Shown here: positions 4,626 through 6,087 of the stretch, piece by piece
Numbering within the stretch: the first letter of the stretch is position 1
Layout of the letters: every line of letters begins with the position of its first letter
DNA from: Candidatus Zixiibacteriota bacterium
GTDB lineage: Bacteria; Zixibacteria; MSB-5A5; GN15; PGXB01
Direction of reading: 5' to 3'
Length of the DNA: 6,087 nt
Assembly: GCA_030591405.1 (NCBI GenBank)
Contig: JAUVBC010000147.1
Coordinates: forward strand, 1-6,087
The notes under the pieces: model-generated
Databases searched by the model: none
What the model was told of the DNA's origin: nothing
The model's input: the letters and a program-made list of their open reading frames with translations, nothing else
Translations under genes and position numbers: made by a program

Positions 4626-6008
4626 ATGAAAAAGCAATTTATAACACTGTTGATGGCGGCGGTGATGATATCGATGCTGTCGCTGCCAGCGGCCGCTCAG
4701 TATGAGCGGTACGAGGACAATGTTAGCTATTCCCAGTATATCAAGTACGATCGGTATCTTGATGTTGAAATCTGGACCGACGACGACGAATATTATGACG
4801 GCGAGAATATTAGTATACAGTTCCGCGCCAATAAAGATTGTTATGTTGTTGTCTATAACATTGATACCCGCGGTAATGTGAATCTTTTATATCCGTCAGA
4901 TCAGTGGGATGATGACAAAATTGAGCGGGATCGTATTTATAGTATCCCCAATAGTCAAGATGATTATGAACTGACCGTCCGTGGTCCGGAAGGGATCGAG
5001 TATATTCAGGTTGTCGCGTCGCGCACACCGATTCGGATCCCGGATTGGGATAATGGATTCGATATGGTGGCGACCGGTGATCCACTCGACTTTCTCGATT
5101 ATATCAATGCCGTTTATTTTGGATGCGACGACGGCTGTTCACTCGCTTTTGATATGGCCCTGTTTACTGTTGATGAATGGCAGGAGGAATACTATCGACC
5201 GGTCCATCATTATTATCACAACAACTGGAACATGAGCGGCATGATCTATATCGATTATCCCTGGGGAGGTACCGTTTATATTGATGGAGTATATTGGGGG
5301 ATTGCACCTTTGTTTATTCCGAGAATATATTATGGCTGGCACTATGTTACTATCTATGACAGCTATGGATATTGCTGGGAAGACAGAGTAAATGTTTTCA
5401 GACGCAAATCGGTAGTTCTTGATAATACAATTATTAAGACACGAGGCGGAGTAAAATCAAAATACCGTGATGTCCGGACAAAGGCATATCTTGATCCGGC
5501 CAAAAATGGTTATCCCGATTACACAACCAAGAAGACGGTCAAAAAGGAAGTATGGGATACAAAGAGAGCCAGTAGCAGTAATACGGGCGGTCCGGTTTAT
5601 AAAAATAGAGTCGATCAAAATTCGCGGCAAACAACCTCGACGAGATTGAATAAATCGACATCGAAAAGATCAACCGAATCGAGCAGTACCTATGAGAGCA
5701 AAAGAAGCAAAAGCAGTAAGTCATCATCGACATATCAATCAGAAAGAAAGCGCTCATCAGGAAATGACAAAAGTTCTACCAAATCCTCGGGTAAAATAAA
5801 TGATGCCGGAAAATCGCGAAAGGAAAAATCGTCATCCAATAAAAGCTCGAGTCAATCGGGGCAAGTTAAAAAGCAAAATTCTGAGAAAACATCGAGTTCA
5901 TCAACAAGCAAAAGATCATCTTCGAGCTCTTCTGATTCAAAATCGAGCAAAAGTAGTCAGTCTAATGACAATAGCAGCGAAAAGAAATCTTCGCGGGGAA
6001 GAAAATAG
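4626..6008 (+). CDS. Secreted DUF4384/PEGA-like protein with long Ser/Lys-rich tail
   Basis: Encodes 460 residues. GAGG (4614-4617) lies 8 nt before the ATG. The signal peptide spans residues 1-24 (MKK, hydrophobic core, PAAA before Gln25), with no lipobox. Residues about 45-135 match the DUF4384 style (LDVEIWTDDDEYYDGENIS, CYVVVYNIDTRGNVNLLYP, then YIQVVASRTPI near the end). Residues about 140-202 are aromatic-rich with a CDDGC motif (C167, C171) and the ASR/FLDYINAVYFG block. Residues about 205-268 resemble a PEGA module (GGTVYIDGVYWGIAPLF, HYVTIYDSYGYCW, RRKSVVLD). From about 312 to the end there is a low-complexity tail of Ser, Lys, Arg and Thr, strongly basic and probably disordered. The four Cys (72, 167, 171, 250) could form disulfides outside the cytoplasm. 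PEGA modules are usually surface or periplasmic beta-rich add-ons. The exact role is unknown; a cell-envelope or surface structural role is inferred. Confidence 0.88.
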   Translation: MKKQFITLLMAAVMISMLSLPAAAQYERYEDNVSYSQYIKYDRYLDVEIWTDDDEYYDGENISIQFRANKDCYVVVYNIDTRGNVNLLYPSDQWDDDKIERDRIYSIPNSQDDYELTVRGPEGIEYIQVVASRTPIRIPDWDNGFDMVATGDPLDFLDYINAVYFGCDDGCSLAFDMALFTVDEWQEEYYRPVHHYYHNNWNMSGMIYIDYPWGGTVYIDGVYWGIAPLFIPRIYYGWHYVTIYDSYGYCWEDRVNVFRRKSVVLDNTIIKTRGGVKSKYRDVRTKAYLDPAKNGYPDYTTKKTVKKEVWDTKRASSSNTGGPVYKNRVDQNSRQTTSTRLNKSTSKRSTESSSTYESKRSKSSKSSSTYQSERKRSSGNDKSSTKSSGKINDAGKSRKEKSSSNKSSSQSGQVKKQNSEKTSSSSTSKRSSSSSSDSKSSKSSQSNDNSSEKKSSRGRK

Positions 6009-6022
6009 AGTTAATTTATTTG

Positions 6023-6053
6023 TTGACGATAACAATTTCAGGAGTTAGCTTTG
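6023..6053 (+). promoter_or_regulatory. Second TTG-N20-TAnnTTTG promoter-like match
   Basis: TTGAC at 6023-6027 followed by TAGCTTTG at 6046-6053 repeats the layout seen at 861-892 (there TTGACA and TACTTTTG). If used, transcription would begin near 6058-6062, only a few bases before the ATG at 6067. The same bases hold a good ribosome site (AGGAG, 6040-6044), so a promoter and a TTG-started gene at 6051 cannot both be right. Confidence 0.25.
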
Positions 6054-6087
6054 ACAAGGTATATATATGAATCGTTTGAACAAAATA
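6051..6087 (+). CDS. Start of a further gene, cut by window end (start TTG 6051 or ATG 6067)
   Basis: Two starts in different frames are possible. TTG at 6051 has AGGAG (6040-6044) at an ideal 6-nt distance and reads MTRYIYESFEQN. ATG at 6067 has AAGG (6056-6059) 7 nt upstream and reads MNRLNKI. The better ribosome site favours the first; start-codon preference favours the second. Only 7-12 codons are visible, so no product can be named. There is no terminator between the stop at 6008 and this start, so it may belong to the same operon as the lipoprotein and DUF4384/PEGA genes. Confidence 0.4.
   Translation, partial: MTRYIYESFEQN

Noticed and set aside
4810..5085. 91-codon frame on the - strand inside the DUF4384 region
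   Set aside because: It lies wholly opposite a well-supported gene, with no start signals and no recognisable protein features.
5800..6048. 82-codon + strand frame overlapping the tail and running past its stop (possible overlapping gene or frameshift extension)
   Set aside because: Its composition is just the shifted reading of Ser/Lys codons, no ribosome site precedes it, and the DUF4384/PEGA gene has its own clean stop.

Overview
The window (about 42% G+C by eye) carries five full or nearly full protein genes and the first bases of a sixth, all on the + strand. It looks like chromosomal DNA of a Gram-negative, two-membrane bacterium: there is an outer-membrane beta-barrel protein, a lipoprotein with a type II signal peptide, and a secreted DUF4384/PEGA-type protein. 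The style of the last two proteins (FN3 lipoprotein; DUF4384 followed by a PEGA-like module) and promoter-like TTG-N20/21-TAnnTTTG elements suggest the FCB superphylum, possibly a Zixibacteria-like candidate phylum. That placement is inference from recalled family resemblance, not a search result.

Layout. Positions 1-725 hold the 3' two thirds of a cyclopropane-fatty-acyl-phospholipid synthase gene (cfa), cut by the window start. Positions 726-1011 are intergenic, with a weak terminator-like hairpin, a TTGACA/TACTTTTG promoter candidate and a leader that can fold into a long stem-loop close to the predicted mRNA 5' end. At 1012-1665 is a small outer-membrane barrel protein, closed by a very clear intrinsic terminator (1688-1719). 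At 1756-3096 is a complete NtrC-type sigma-54 activator with receiver, AAA+ and Fis-type HTH domains, followed 29 nt later by a four-helix membrane protein (3126-3494) and a second clear terminator (3558-3586). Positions 3587-3745 are a regulatory region with a 14-bp palindrome next to a good partial match to a sigma-54 (-24/-12) promoter. This leads into a two-gene envelope operon: an FN3 lipoprotein with a possible HmuY-like C-terminal part (3746-4603) and a secreted DUF4384/PEGA protein with a 150-residue Ser/Lys tail (4626-6008). No terminator follows, and a further gene starts at 6051 or 6067.

How it may fit together. Most genes concern the cell envelope: lipid modification, an OM barrel, an OM-anchored lipoprotein and a secreted scaffold-like protein. 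The activator needs sigma-54 (intact GAFTGA), and the only sigma-54-like promoter I could find lies directly downstream of its operon, in front of the lipoprotein/DUF4384 pair. The most interesting working idea is therefore a locally encoded sigma-54 switch for a little-known surface-protein pair. It rests on motif matching and adjacency only. I saw no RNA genes, CRISPR arrays, insertion sequences or phage features.
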